The notes beneath the pieces were generated by a model that was given only the letters and a program-made list of their open reading frames with translations, had not been told where the DNA came from and made no database searches. Position numbers and translations under genes: made by a program. 64,000 nt of DNA from Bacteroidales bacterium (lineage in GTDB: Bacteria > Bacteroidota > Bacteroidia > Bacteroidales > F082): assembly GCA_023229135.1 (NCBI GenBank), contig JALNZT010000008.1, forward strand, positions 62,001 through 126,000, read 5' to 3'. This document shows positions 53,301 to 57,706 of the stretch, piece by piece (within the stretch, counting starts at the first letter, position 1; each line of letters begins with the position of its first letter).

Positions 53301-55472
53301 CCCACCGCAGCATTCAGCTTCAACCAGGTATGTGATCCAGTTGGAAGGGTTTTCTTCTTCAATGAATCAGAAATCAGCCCCAACGGCAGTCCTATCCTGG
53401 AATACGAATGGAACTTCCACGATGGTTATTTCTCTAACGACATCAATCCAAACCATACTTTCCCGGAAACCGACACCTGTTATGTGGTGAGTCTTACCAT
53501 TACCGATGCTTTCGGCTGTGAGTCAATAGCTACTGACACCATCTGTATTTGGGAACCTTTAACGGTCGATTTCACGGCAACAGAAGTGTGCCTGGGCTTT
53601 CCTACATTTTTTGAGACTAGCTATTTACCTGCTGATGACTCTATCGTAAGCTATGCATGGAATTTCAATGATGGATCACCTATTTTCTTGACCTATCGTG
53701 ATACTACCAGCCATATCTTCCCGGTGTCGGGTACATTCTTTGTGGAACTTACCACAACCAACCTGAATGGCTGCAAAAACACCATTTACCGCGAAGTGAA
53801 AGTGAACGGCTTACCACTACCTGATTTCAGCTATTTACCAGGCTTATGTGATGATCCGGTTGCCTTCACCGACCTTTCTGAAGGCAATGGTGCACTGGTA
53901 CAATCCTGGTCATGGGACTTTGGCGATCCGGATTCCGGTGGCGATAACTTCTCCGATCTACGTAACCCAAGTCACTTGTACAGCGACCAGGGCGGAACTT
54001 ACCAGGTAAAACTGACTGTAACCAACTTCAACGGCTGCGTTGACTCCATCACCAAAGAGGTGATTCAGGATCCTTGTGTGCAGGCTTCATTTATCGTTCC
54101 TAATATCACGCTTTGTGCCGACGCCACCATCTGCTTCATTGATGAATCACATATTACGGTAGAAGACGGCAGCATCGACCGCTGGATTTGGAACTTTGGC
54201 GACAATACGCTTGACTATGTTTACACCGAACTGGAAAATCCGGTTTGTCATGACTATTTAGATCGCGAAGGCGGCGATTTTGTAGTCACCCTAACCATTG
54301 AAGCCACCGTAAACGGCAGTCCATTCAGCCATACGCATACAGAAACCATCACCATTTATCCAAAACCTACAGCACGCTTTATCCCTGCGCCGGTTTGTCA
54401 GAATACCAGCGCGCAGTTTACAGATAACTCTCTCGGAAATGGATCTCCGATCACAAACTGGTTCTGGAATTTCGGCGATGAGACAACAGTGCACGACACC
54501 TCATCAACTCAAAACCCAGCCTACCGTTATCCCGATTTTGGTTTGTTTGATGTGCAATTGGTGGTGAGTAATGAATTTGATTGTTCGGATACACTCATCA
54601 GTGAAATAGAAATTTATCAGCCGCCAACAGCCGACTATATTGCTGTTGACAGTTGCGCAACCTATATCACCTATTTCAATGATCTGACCGTAGCAGGCGG
54701 TGCTCCAATCAACAATTACTTCTGGCACTTCGGTGATCCGGGAAGTAATAATAGCGACGGCAATCACTGGACTGACTCTACTTCCACAGATCGTTGGGCA
54801 GAGCATATCTACAACAACCCCGGCACTTATTTTGCCACACTGGTTGTGGAAGACGGCAATAGCTGTCGCGATACATTGCGCCAAAGCCTACCCGTGCATC
54901 CAATTCCTGCCGCAAGCTTTACTTACGAAGACCGTTATCAGGGAAAACAAGGCCAGGTATTATTTGAAAACACCAGTGATGCCACGGCCACCAGTTTCTT
55001 CTGGGACTTTATGACGGCAGAAGGAGACTTCTCGACTGAAGAAAACCCGGTCTTCCAGTTCAGGGATGATGGCATTTATGATGTAATGCTGGTTGCCTAT
55101 AATAACCATATGTGTCCCGACACAGCTATCAATCCGTATGAAATTGTCTTTACGGGGCTTTATTTTCCCAATACGTTCGCACCCAATAGTGAAGATCCTA
55201 AAGTAAACAACTTTAAGGGACTGGGAGAAAACCTACTGACATACCAGCTTGAGGTTTATACTTCCTGGGGGCAATTAATCTGGTCGAGTACTGCGCTCAT
55301 AGACGGCAAGCCGGCGGAAGCCTGGGACGGCACCTATAACAACCAGGACTTGCCCATCGGCTCCTACATCTGGAAAGCCTCGGCTAGCTTTAAAGACGGC
55401 ACCATCTGGGAAGGTTCGGATAATGGTGACGGCAATTTGAAAACTTACGGTATCTTAAACTTAATCCGTTAA
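38337..55472 (+). CDS. Giant (5711 aa) PKD/Ig-repeat surface protein with T9SS type B sorting domain
   Basis: An uninterrupted 17.1-kb gene for a predicted cell-surface adhesin. A signal peptide ends near AEA-Q (~32). Regions in order: Ig-like domains (~33-390); seven ~85-residue repeats with PxITGxxxxC and TxTWN motifs (~393-988); three copies of a three-domain triplet (~989-1750), whose third domain has VTGGGEYC and GVNYQLLLNG motifs; about eleven more diverged domains of that type (to ~2640); seven ~90-residue repeats (~2741-3368); 26 PKD domains with WxFGDG cores (~3369-5590); and a CHU_C type B sorting domain (~5605-5711, NTFAPNS, LEVYTSWGQLIWSS, ILNLIR). Most domains carry one Cys near the start and an NGC near the end, suggesting a disulfide per domain. 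It precedes a porP/sprF-like gene by 16 bp. Likely roles are adhesion or gliding; the ligand is unknown. Confidence 0.95.
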   Translation: MNSRFLAPKTRRLTKPFFLLSLFLFVPFLAEAQCPPTITVTNAPGCNLTYTPPIATLCSGDSCTLTSSAGTGTYQWFKGGTPITDATSNVYYPTTAGFYTVEVGGCITPSSQIEVKINPKPFGFINFSPTSPVCEGTTVTVELEPDPGSPYDDMSWWKPDGIVGNTNPFTQRFYTTTTIRAIVSNNISGCTNVVSNTLVVQSPISPGAITANQAICSGTSPLELSGPAATGGDGIFTYQWQSSTNSGVTWSDIPGATSLNYQPGILTQTTLFRRVVYSNSPCPAVTQYTPVTITVNEIPTITSPAAVSICSNSALNYTPTSNVSGTTFAWTGVNTSGTVNGVSANGTGAINDALSIAAGSAVSGTATYTIIPTGPAPTFCVGDPFYLVVTVNPLPSPTITGPTPVCSGSSGNLYATDPGMSNYIWTISPGGVINSGQGTYEVSVTWTTTGSRWVRVIYTGGNTCSPLSPTQYNVTVNPLPDPVITGPNAPCLGASGNVYSSTAGMTNYIWNVSPGGTITGSGSPTDNTAIVTWNSIGVQWISLTYTDVNGCTNTTPKQYLVNVSAPTLTGPQSPCLGSTGNVYTAGSGNTDYVWTVSPGGTITSGGGSTNNTATITWNATGAQTVSVNYKTAAGCTAALPATLNVDVKPLPTPTISGSNSVCAGTTGVVYTTESGKSLYTWTISAGGTITAGGTPGSNTATVTWNNAGPQQISVNYTDSNGCSAESPTVYPVTVNPQPTPTITGSNSECVGTTGVVYSTEIGMSNYVWTISGGTITSGAGTNSVVVTWTTVGSRWVAVNYTGASGCNATAPTQYPVTVLPLPAPTVTGPNAVCVDATNVEYSTEIGMSGYQWTVPTGGTIVGSSTNNTVYVTWNTVGSHTVSVTYTGTNGCAAATPTNYNVSVNPLPTPSITGPADVCRNSTANIYTTQPGMTNYVWSISGGTITSGGNGNNSAIVTWNTTGNQSISVNYEQTGCPATSPTVYPVFVNPLPIVDAGSAQSIQNGTSTVLNGTASGGTGALSYQWTPVNLIASGATSLTPTTENIYLTQIFELEVTDSKLCASSDQVVITALGDPLSVVASATPEEICNNGATVQLGATANGGNSSIQADYTWTSTPAGFTSNAQNPIANPTVTTTYNVSVWDGFNAATNTILVTVHPLPTAFNVTGGGEYCSGGTGVSVGLNGSQTGVNYQLLLNGADIGAPIAGTGGAITFTNNTAAGVYTIRAIHGTTSCERNMAGSVTISINQLPTSFAGNSELIPYGTNTTLTGVAGAGTPPYDYLWTPAASINGSNTSLTATTTNLFTNTAFTFRVTDSKNCVANDIVNITLDGSALAVTATAVQDIICNNGETVQLNASATGGNSATQVNYSWTSTPAGFTSTEQSPQVNPTQTTIYYISVNDGFNTATNSVTVTVNPLPTPFTVTGGGEYCNGGGGLAVGLNGSQVGVNYQLLRNGFNIGAPVAGTGAAISFGNQTNAGLFTVHATNGTTTCERIMTGNTSIAVNPLPVASAGVDISINHGTSTTLNGSASSGTSPWGYLWSPANMINSGANTSTPVTENLFTTTAFDLTVTDAKGCTDTDHMQVIVLGNPLSVNASVNNSTLCSGAAAQLTATGSGGNLIYTYSWSSNPVGWTSTEQNPVINPTVTTDYTVTINDGYNTATSSVNVVVNPLAAVYDVTGGGSYCSGDAGIAVGLSNSEIGVNYQLYRNGTSVGSAVSGTGSPISFGLQTGAGSYTVKATTAITGCENDMAATVNINILPLPTIYTMTGGGSYPQGGIGVIVGITNSQIGVNYQLLLNGSDIGAPVAGTGSPLDFGYQTGAGDYTAIGIDAVTGCDIEMSSTATVIINPYPSIFHVYGGGSICAGSSVEVGLDGSEIGVAYTLSRDGTSVLVDVPGTGDSLNFGVFSTQGIYTVRAKNITTGLTRNMDGNAEIIVNPLPIPYSLSYFQPGDNCAPIIPRLGGSEIGAVYELNYEDFNGFYTAAIETINGTGNPFNFSSQTNPGIYTVSAYIDYTNVICSIDMIGSLVADSLPKEFQITPQGQLCENDQELCLAGSEAGINYRLWLNGQPVGAIVPGDINGGPICFGTLNAPGTYRINAINTITGCEIFYANQVVVNPQPIKYVMFPVADCAGSEIILEDCELGIDYYLYHEPATKEFIEVQGPLTCAGSGPLNFGPQVDEGVYRIKAVNPATNCWTWMDGSTTLYPNPEIFDISPQSGGCAPLAIYLENFETDATYYLYRGATLVTSIAGSTGSVNFGLQSVAGTYTVKAKITHPGGLECWSDMSGEVIIYNSAAVFTLTPQGPSCPDPAVTFRLSGSEPAVNYTLWHDVSGIKETIVGTGLAFNFSPQSEPGQYWVIASTGNACQTQMNGIGVIHEMPASYTITPSGQFCSNDNLEIGLSNSDLGVTYYLYRANTAITPPVIVAGTGNAISFGINNWIAGTYTVMAIDDATSCERLMDGILVLSNPPNIYAVMANGVIATSGLYCAPATIGLALSQLGVDYTLHSPDGNNITLAGTGFPLDFGPFSYPGEYSITAFNSATACSSNMTGTVNIYDGPEVFVLVSLTDPLYCFGDNSAIELVLNYSQIGARYQLYRDTDANPVFAAQPGTGGSLSWTAVSQHGPGDYYVKSSFIANPTCSAVMDGVIPVEEIDLPTAALSGTETICSSYCTDLVFNITASKAFTLTYTANNQLQAPVSFNPGDDFRIQVCPTVNTEYEIQSIEYTEFPYCVGTAISGTFDVIVEPLPAVTVNNPGTTCITTPFTTNVTTSNTSTYEWIIINGNGSISPNNTENITYTPAAGDEGTTVILQLTAFGLNTCSAESVSELVEINVEPIPQIDMGPDGLICETGTFTTNTTIDFGSAYLWEIISGNGTINPNNQQNTTYTAAPGDGGTTVQLKLTVTGEGTCVNETVSDFLDIVVEELPTADAGAGGIICESETFQLNGSATNHTTVFWEVINGIGSFDDATLLNAVFTPGDISNFTAMTLRLTVAGAGSCNGETATSEVIIEVDPLPEAEAGLGGIICETQGYHFANASVRNNSGFVWEIHDGTGHFDDPLHLSPVFYPDPVTQITDMTLRLVAYGINNCSTTTDTSFVIITVHPQPVAYAGAGGETCVNTPFALADATAQHQSSVLWEVISGEGSIDSPLNVNPNYIPNAADAGTVVTLKLTAFGAGPCSSISTNDFVNIFIQGLPIVDAGPSLQTCFLDPITITQASASNYEQIIWTHDGNGTLNNSNTISPTYIPAAGDEGNTITLTLSAEGLDSCIGELATDQTTILVAPLPTAFAGLDATICELENYTILDASATFESSVVWSVISGSGSITQPFLVNTTYIPAASDAGTTVRLRLTVYGRGNCAAYSSFDEINISVVESPIALFSVDTPVCENEVVSFTDLSSTTAGIIEQWVWDFGDGSAPITIDFPDNPNVSHLYTLQGAYTVSLLVTTTNGCTNLYSTEINISPAPVAAYDYNGGLCAESEVNFIDLSQVNGGGNIMSWNWDFGDGTFSTEQNPSHIFNAAGDYVVSLTVTNMANCVSQTFVQTITIGDPITVTIDDTDLIACLNDPHQFDGISPEAVWWNWDFGDGATSTLQNPTHTYTSVGNYTVTLTGSDINGCQNVDVVMLTVSPNPIAFFTADQSACANEEINFIDGSISPNGQITEWLWEMGDGTVIGPITNPADRNVVHQYTFAGSYEVTLTVTDINGCTDDFSSIVIIENGPLANFTFQAACEGQAVIFTDLSTPNGGSDLLSWQWDFGDPLSGTNNTSNLQNPSHIFIGPMPAGGYTVSLTVTNTQGCFNTILLPVEVNQNQTITITADTNPICLGNPMLFSSDATNVVSWQWNFGDGSTSAQPNPAHTYQFAGNYNVTLTIQDGNGCTATANLPIEVNELPTANFSNTTPGCLNEPISFTDLSVSPNGAIVDWLWDFGDGNTSTDQNPTNEYLTAGTFVVSLSVTDATGCADTYQKTITIKTAPIANFAFDAACIGQPVIFTDLSSVNNGSNIIGWQWNFGDPASGTANNSTVQNPTHIFVGNMPVGGFTVSLTITNVEGCTDLFETQVELNEAQTITITTDNDVHCLGEIVQFNSNATNVESWLWNFGDGNTSTQANPTHIYQFTGNYNVTLTIQDANGCTASDAHQIEVNELPTANFSNSTPGCPDETIHFTDLSISPNGGIVNWHWEFGDGDEAIIDAPDDPNVDHIYANPGTYNVTLTVTDVTGCEDSFTRQIVTENAPLANFTFTQTCFGEPVLFTDLSSPNGGSDLFSWEWDFGDPLSGVNNSSTLQNPSHLFTAAGVYNVSLTVTNTQGCSDTFTAEITVSETVDIDFSFASAAFCPGEIIDFTPTGVDIVSYDWSFGDGGTSIQQTPTYIYTQPGTYTVSLLVTAIDGCQGYVEHDVVINEEPIAAFSTSSPSCSGSPTQFFNASSSPTGYITEWIWNFGDGSPEVVVAFPDNPDVEYTYTVIGTYNATLTVTNSNGCSNSISHEVIVAPGPIAAFDHSGSCAESPVSFTDLSQENGGGVITNWQWNFDDLASGTANTSTLQNPVHSFTAPGDYNVELIITNINGCTASVTNTITIDDALVVDITVDNETPCLGTPVNFSGTAAGAVIWLWDFGDGNTATVQNPSHTYITTGAFTVSLTAETAEGCSNTATLNVVVNPAPVSRFISTSPACSSDSVHFVNQSTTPNGFIQTFIWDMGDGSEPITVEDPGNPNVAYLYTLPGTYEVSLTVIDDSGCENTSSKLVQVEAGPIADFTQDESCFGTPTLFTDLTSTNGGSDLYSWQWWFDDPNSGINNTSTLQNPSHRFTEAGTFTVTLIATNTSGCSHTIEKEVIVKELPAVDFTIVNDQLCLNTAAEFTGIGENINTWFWEFGDGGTSYGQNTTYLYAEPGQYTVTLTVTGINQCQNSISYPIFINDAPIADFSVDNTCLEESTQFFDQSISLYGFIEAWEWDFGDGNNATEQNPEHVFENADDYLVTLTVTDNFGCFETISRWVSIYEKPTAAFSFNQVCDPVGRVFFFNESEISPNGSPILEYEWNFHDGYFSNDINPNHTFPETDTCYVVSLTITDAFGCESIATDTICIWEPLTVDFTATEVCLGFPTFFETSYLPADDSIVSYAWNFNDGSPIFLTYRDTTSHIFPVSGTFFVELTTTNLNGCKNTIYREVKVNGLPLPDFSYLPGLCDDPVAFTDLSEGNGALVQSWSWDFGDPDSGGDNFSDLRNPSHLYSDQGGTYQVKLTVTNFNGCVDSITKEVIQDPCVQASFIVPNITLCADATICFIDESHITVEDGSIDRWIWNFGDNTLDYVYTELENPVCHDYLDREGGDFVVTLTIEATVNGSPFSHTHTETITIYPKPTARFIPAPVCQNTSAQFTDNSLGNGSPITNWFWNFGDETTVHDTSSTQNPAYRYPDFGLFDVQLVVSNEFDCSDTLISEIEIYQPPTADYIAVDSCATYITYFNDLTVAGGAPINNYFWHFGDPGSNNSDGNHWTDSTSTDRWAEHIYNNPGTYFATLVVEDGNSCRDTLRQSLPVHPIPAASFTYEDRYQGKQGQVLFENTSDATATSFFWDFMTAEGDFSTEENPVFQFRDDGIYDVMLVAYNNHMCPDTAINPYEIVFTGLYFPNTFAPNSEDPKVNNFKGLGENLLTYQLEVYTSWGQLIWSSTALIDGKPAEAWDGTYNNQDLPIGSYIWKASASFKDGTIWEGSDNGDGNLKTYGILNLIR
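39513..41300 (+). repeat. Seven tandem ~255-bp coding repeats in the giant gene
   Basis: Units start at 39513, 39768, 40026, 40281, 40542, 40794 and 41049 (spacing 252-261 bp). Each encodes about 85 residues beginning PLPxPxITG, with a Cys, a NVY/VVY block, a YxWTIS strand, GGTIT and a TWN-(A/T)xG block. Confidence 0.85.
41301..43600 (+). repeat. Three ~770-bp three-domain repeats in the giant gene
   Basis: Starts near 41301, 42075 and 42843. Each unit encodes an AGxxxSIxxGTxTxLNG domain, an EICNNGxTVQLxA-type domain ending in a PTxTTxYxxSVxDGFNxAT block, and a VTGGGEYC-type domain. The last type then continues alone, more diverged, to about 46280. Confidence 0.8.
46557..48440 (+). repeat. 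Seven ~269-bp coding repeats in the giant gene
   Basis: Units begin near 46557, 46827, 47096, 47361, 47631, 47902 and 48171. Each has an (A/M)GxxGxIC(E) start, a (V/L)WExxxGxG strand, a YxPxxxDxGTxVxLxLTxxGxGxC block, and ends at a PLP/PIP linker. Confidence 0.8.
48441..53819 (+). repeat. Seven ~768-bp PKD super-repeats (three PKD domains each)
   Basis: Unit starts at 48441, 49203, 49983, 50745, 51513, 52284 and 53055 (762-780 bp apart). Each unit runs: a PKD with SPNGxIxxWxWDFGDG; a PKD with TDLSxxNGGSDLxSWxWDFGDPxSG; and a short PKD without the TDLS segment (CLGxxxxFxxxAxNVxxWxWNFGDGxTS). The third domain of the seventh unit is more diverged. Confidence 0.85.
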
Positions 55473-55475
55473 TAG

Positions 55476-55483
55476 AAAGGAGG
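55476..55483 (+). promoter_or_regulatory. Strong Shine-Dalgarno sequence of the porP/sprF-like gene
   Basis: AAAGGAGG ends five bases before the ATG at 55489, inside the 16-bp gap after the giant gene. This is unusual in Bacteroidota, where most genes in this window have no SD. Confidence 0.6.
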
Positions 55484-55488
55484 ACAAT

Positions 55489-56613
55489 ATGAAAAAGACT
55501 GCTAAATATTTTATTAACGGAAATGCAAACCGCAACGCCATGAAACCTGCTGCAATAGTTATACTAATCCTGACAATACTCAGCTTTTGTTTTTCACCAA
55601 CCGCTTCGGCTCAGGATCCGCATTTCTCTCAATTTTTCAATAACCCTACATACTACAACCCGGCTTATACCGGCTTATCGCTGGGAATGAAAGTGAGACT
55701 GCACGCCCGAAAAATGTGGATGGATTTGCCCGGTGAGAACTACCTGACAAATTTTAGTATGGATATTGCTGACCGCAATATCCCCGGTGCCGGAGGTATC
55801 GGTGTGTTGTTTAATCAGACCAGCGAAGGCTTGGGAACTATCAAAACCACCACCAGCGGTTTTATGCCTGCGGTACGCATTCCCCTATCGGAAAGTGCTG
55901 TGATACAGGTTGGTGCCATGGCTGCATTTGTCAGCAAGGAAGTAAACTGGGACGGCAAACTGATCTATGGCGATCAGTTGGATCCCCGCTGGGGCTACAT
56001 CGGTCCATCGAGCTTTTCTACGCCGGCAGCAAGTAAAGTGGTATATCCCGACTTCTCCTTTGGAACTGTTTTTCAGTTTGAAGGCAACAACGTAGTCGGA
56101 ACACTCGGTGCTGCCGTGCATCACCTGATGGAACCCAGCCAAAGCTTTTTCAACCTGGATGCTCCTTTAGCCAGAAGATATGTGGGACATTTTGACCTTA
56201 TTATCGATGTTTCAGATTACGAGGGCTACTATAACCGCAGCAAAGGTTTTAAACTGAATCCGGGTGTGCTGTTTCAGCAACAGGCAGGGCTTTCCAATTT
56301 TAATATTGGATTAAACCTGTATATGTCGCATATATACCTGGGCTTGTGGTTTAGCAATAATGCTTTGGAATATACCGAACAAGCCACCATGATTTTTCTG
56401 GCAGGAATCAATATTAGCATGAGCGAAAACTCCCGGTTGAAGCTCGTTTATACACACGACATGGCCATCAATACCACCAATAATTTTGCCGGTCCTTCAC
56501 ACGAGATCAGTTTGATTTTGGAGTTCGACAGCCTCAGATTCTTTAAACAGACGGAAATAATTAAAAATGTAAACAGGCGTAACTTCTCGCCTATCGAGTG
56601 CTCTCCTTTCTAA
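55489..56613 (+). CDS. PorP/SprF family type IX secretion system membrane protein
   Basis: A 374-residue outer-membrane protein of the PorP/SprF family. It has a signal peptide (hydrophobic ~20-36, cleavage at ASA-Q). The mature N-terminus DPHFSQFFNNPTYYNPAYTG is the family hallmark, followed by barrel strands such as GGIGVLFNQTSEGLG, VIQVGAMAAFVSKEVNW and FNIGLNLYMSHIYLGLWFSN. Family members are linked to T9SS type B cargo: SprF is needed for SprB in gliding flavobacteria. Here it directly follows the giant type B gene (16 bp, strong SD), so it is the probable secretion/anchoring partner. A terminator closes the operon at 56632-56662. Confidence 0.95.
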   Translation: MKKTAKYFINGNANRNAMKPAAIVILILTILSFCFSPTASAQDPHFSQFFNNPTYYNPAYTGLSLGMKVRLHARKMWMDLPGENYLTNFSMDIADRNIPGAGGIGVLFNQTSEGLGTIKTTTSGFMPAVRIPLSESAVIQVGAMAAFVSKEVNWDGKLIYGDQLDPRWGYIGPSSFSTPAASKVVYPDFSFGTVFQFEGNNVVGTLGAAVHHLMEPSQSFFNLDAPLARRYVGHFDLIIDVSDYEGYYNRSKGFKLNPGVLFQQQAGLSNFNIGLNLYMSHIYLGLWFSNNALEYTEQATMIFLAGINISMSENSRLKLVYTHDMAINTTNNFAGPSHEISLILEFDSLRFFKQTEIIKNVNRRNFSPIECSPF

Positions 56614-56631
56614 GAAAAGCAATGCTAACCT

Positions 56632-56662
56632 AAAAGGCCTACTATCTGTTGGGCCTTTTTTT
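56632..56662 (+). terminator. Rho-independent terminator after the porP/sprF-like gene
   Basis: Perfect 8-bp stem AAAAGGCC/GGCCTTTT with a 12-base loop, followed by more Ts, 19 bases after the stop codon. The A-rich 5' arm makes it potentially bidirectional. Confidence 0.8.
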
Positions 56663-56950
56663 GTGCGTTATTGTAGCTTTAGATCTAAATTCACTGAAAA
56701 ACTAAATTTTAACCTTTACAGCATATATTCTTGCAGTAATCCATATTGATAAAAGTAAATTCAGATATCCTGACCCATTATCAGATAATCAGTTTGCTAA
56801 CAGTTTTTGTTCGTAAAATACAATTGTCGTTGATAAAAAAGTTAGCAGGTCTTGCTGAAGATATTATTTCGCTTTTCCTTGATGAAAAGCTAGCAAAAAT
56901 CAAGTGTGTGCGAAGCTATCCTCCCACGCGCTAAAAAACAGCGGAAAACT

Positions 56951-57078
56951 ATGCAAGGTTGGGTATAACGCAATGCCTTTATATGCTGTGCTTTGAAAAT
57001 ATTTTCGGGTATTAAGTTTCTATTCAAACTTTTTGTGGGCATTGCATTATACTAACAGCCTTTTGGGCTGCCTTGCAT
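56951..57078. repeat. Long nested inverted repeat (attC-like or structured RNA geometry)
   Basis: Outer arms ATGCAAGG (56951-56958) and CCTTGCAT (57071-57078); inner arms GTATAACGCAATGCC (56963-56977) and GGCATTGCATTATAC (57038-57052), 14 of 15 paired; and a separate hairpin CAGCC-TTTTG-GGCTG (57056-57070). The whole would fold into a branched structure. It resembles palindromic elements found repeatedly between Bacteroidota genes, and has a GTTGGGT (GTTRRRY) box, but the matching partner box is imperfect. Confidence 0.5.
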
Positions 57079-57211
57079 GTTTTCCTGCTGTTTTTCATCG
57101 CCCAGGCCAAGCGCACGCTCGCCGCACACACAAGGCCTCCGCTCCCGACCCATTGTGAGATGGGCTTTGGTTTTTTGGTGAGTGATGTTTTGTGTATTTA
57201 CTTCATTGCAA

Positions 57212-57313
57212 GCCTCAGAGAGGCGTAATATTTATAGAAAAGGATATAGAATACGAAAATAGAGCTCCGTAGGTGCGACGCCATAACGGAAAATGTTGGC
57301 AGGGCTAAAGCCC
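57212..57313. repeat. Short palindromic interspersed-type repeats
   Basis: GCCTC-AGA-GAGGC (57212-57224), an AGCTCCGTAGGTGCGAC segment (~57263-57279) and GGGCT-AA-AGCCC (57302-57313). Such elements resemble repeats found interspersed in Bacteroidota genomes; only these single copies are in the window. Confidence 0.4.
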
Positions 57314-57706
57314 GATTTGTCCTTAAAAACTTTATTTGTGCGACAATATAGTTCACGAAAGGTCAGGAGTTCTGAAATTGATGAAAACACACGCTTGAAA
57401 TCAGTGCTTTAGGATAGAAATATAGTATCTTGAGTTTGGGCTATAAGTTTCTATAGTAAGTTAAAAATAGCATTATAACATGCGTTTGCTTGAGGCCGCT
57501 TCATCACTAATAGGTTAATAATTGCTTTTTCAAAAATAGGAATAAAAGGATCGCTTGAATGGAATTGTTACCACAAAGAACACAAAGGTTTATCGCTTCT
57601 TCACGCTGATTTGTCTGCGCTTTGTGATACTTTATGCCAATCTTTTCCTTCGCGGCACTTCATGAATATTTTGTGATTATCCTTCCTTCGTGCTTAATCT
57701 TCGCTT

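Larger units (their letters stand above)
56614..57706. other. 1.1-kb non-coding region with structured repeats
   Basis: Contains the operon terminator (56632-56662), a large inverted-repeat structure (56951-57078), a GC-rich stretch (57098-57150) and short palindromic repeats (57212-57224, 57302-57313). The remaining sequence is AT-rich; open frames in it (e.g. 56746-56934) show no gene-like features. Confidence 0.55.

Noticed and set aside
56746..56934. 62-codon ORF in the gap after the porP/sprF-like gene
   Set aside because: No domain, no homologous neighbour, low-complexity AT-rich sequence.
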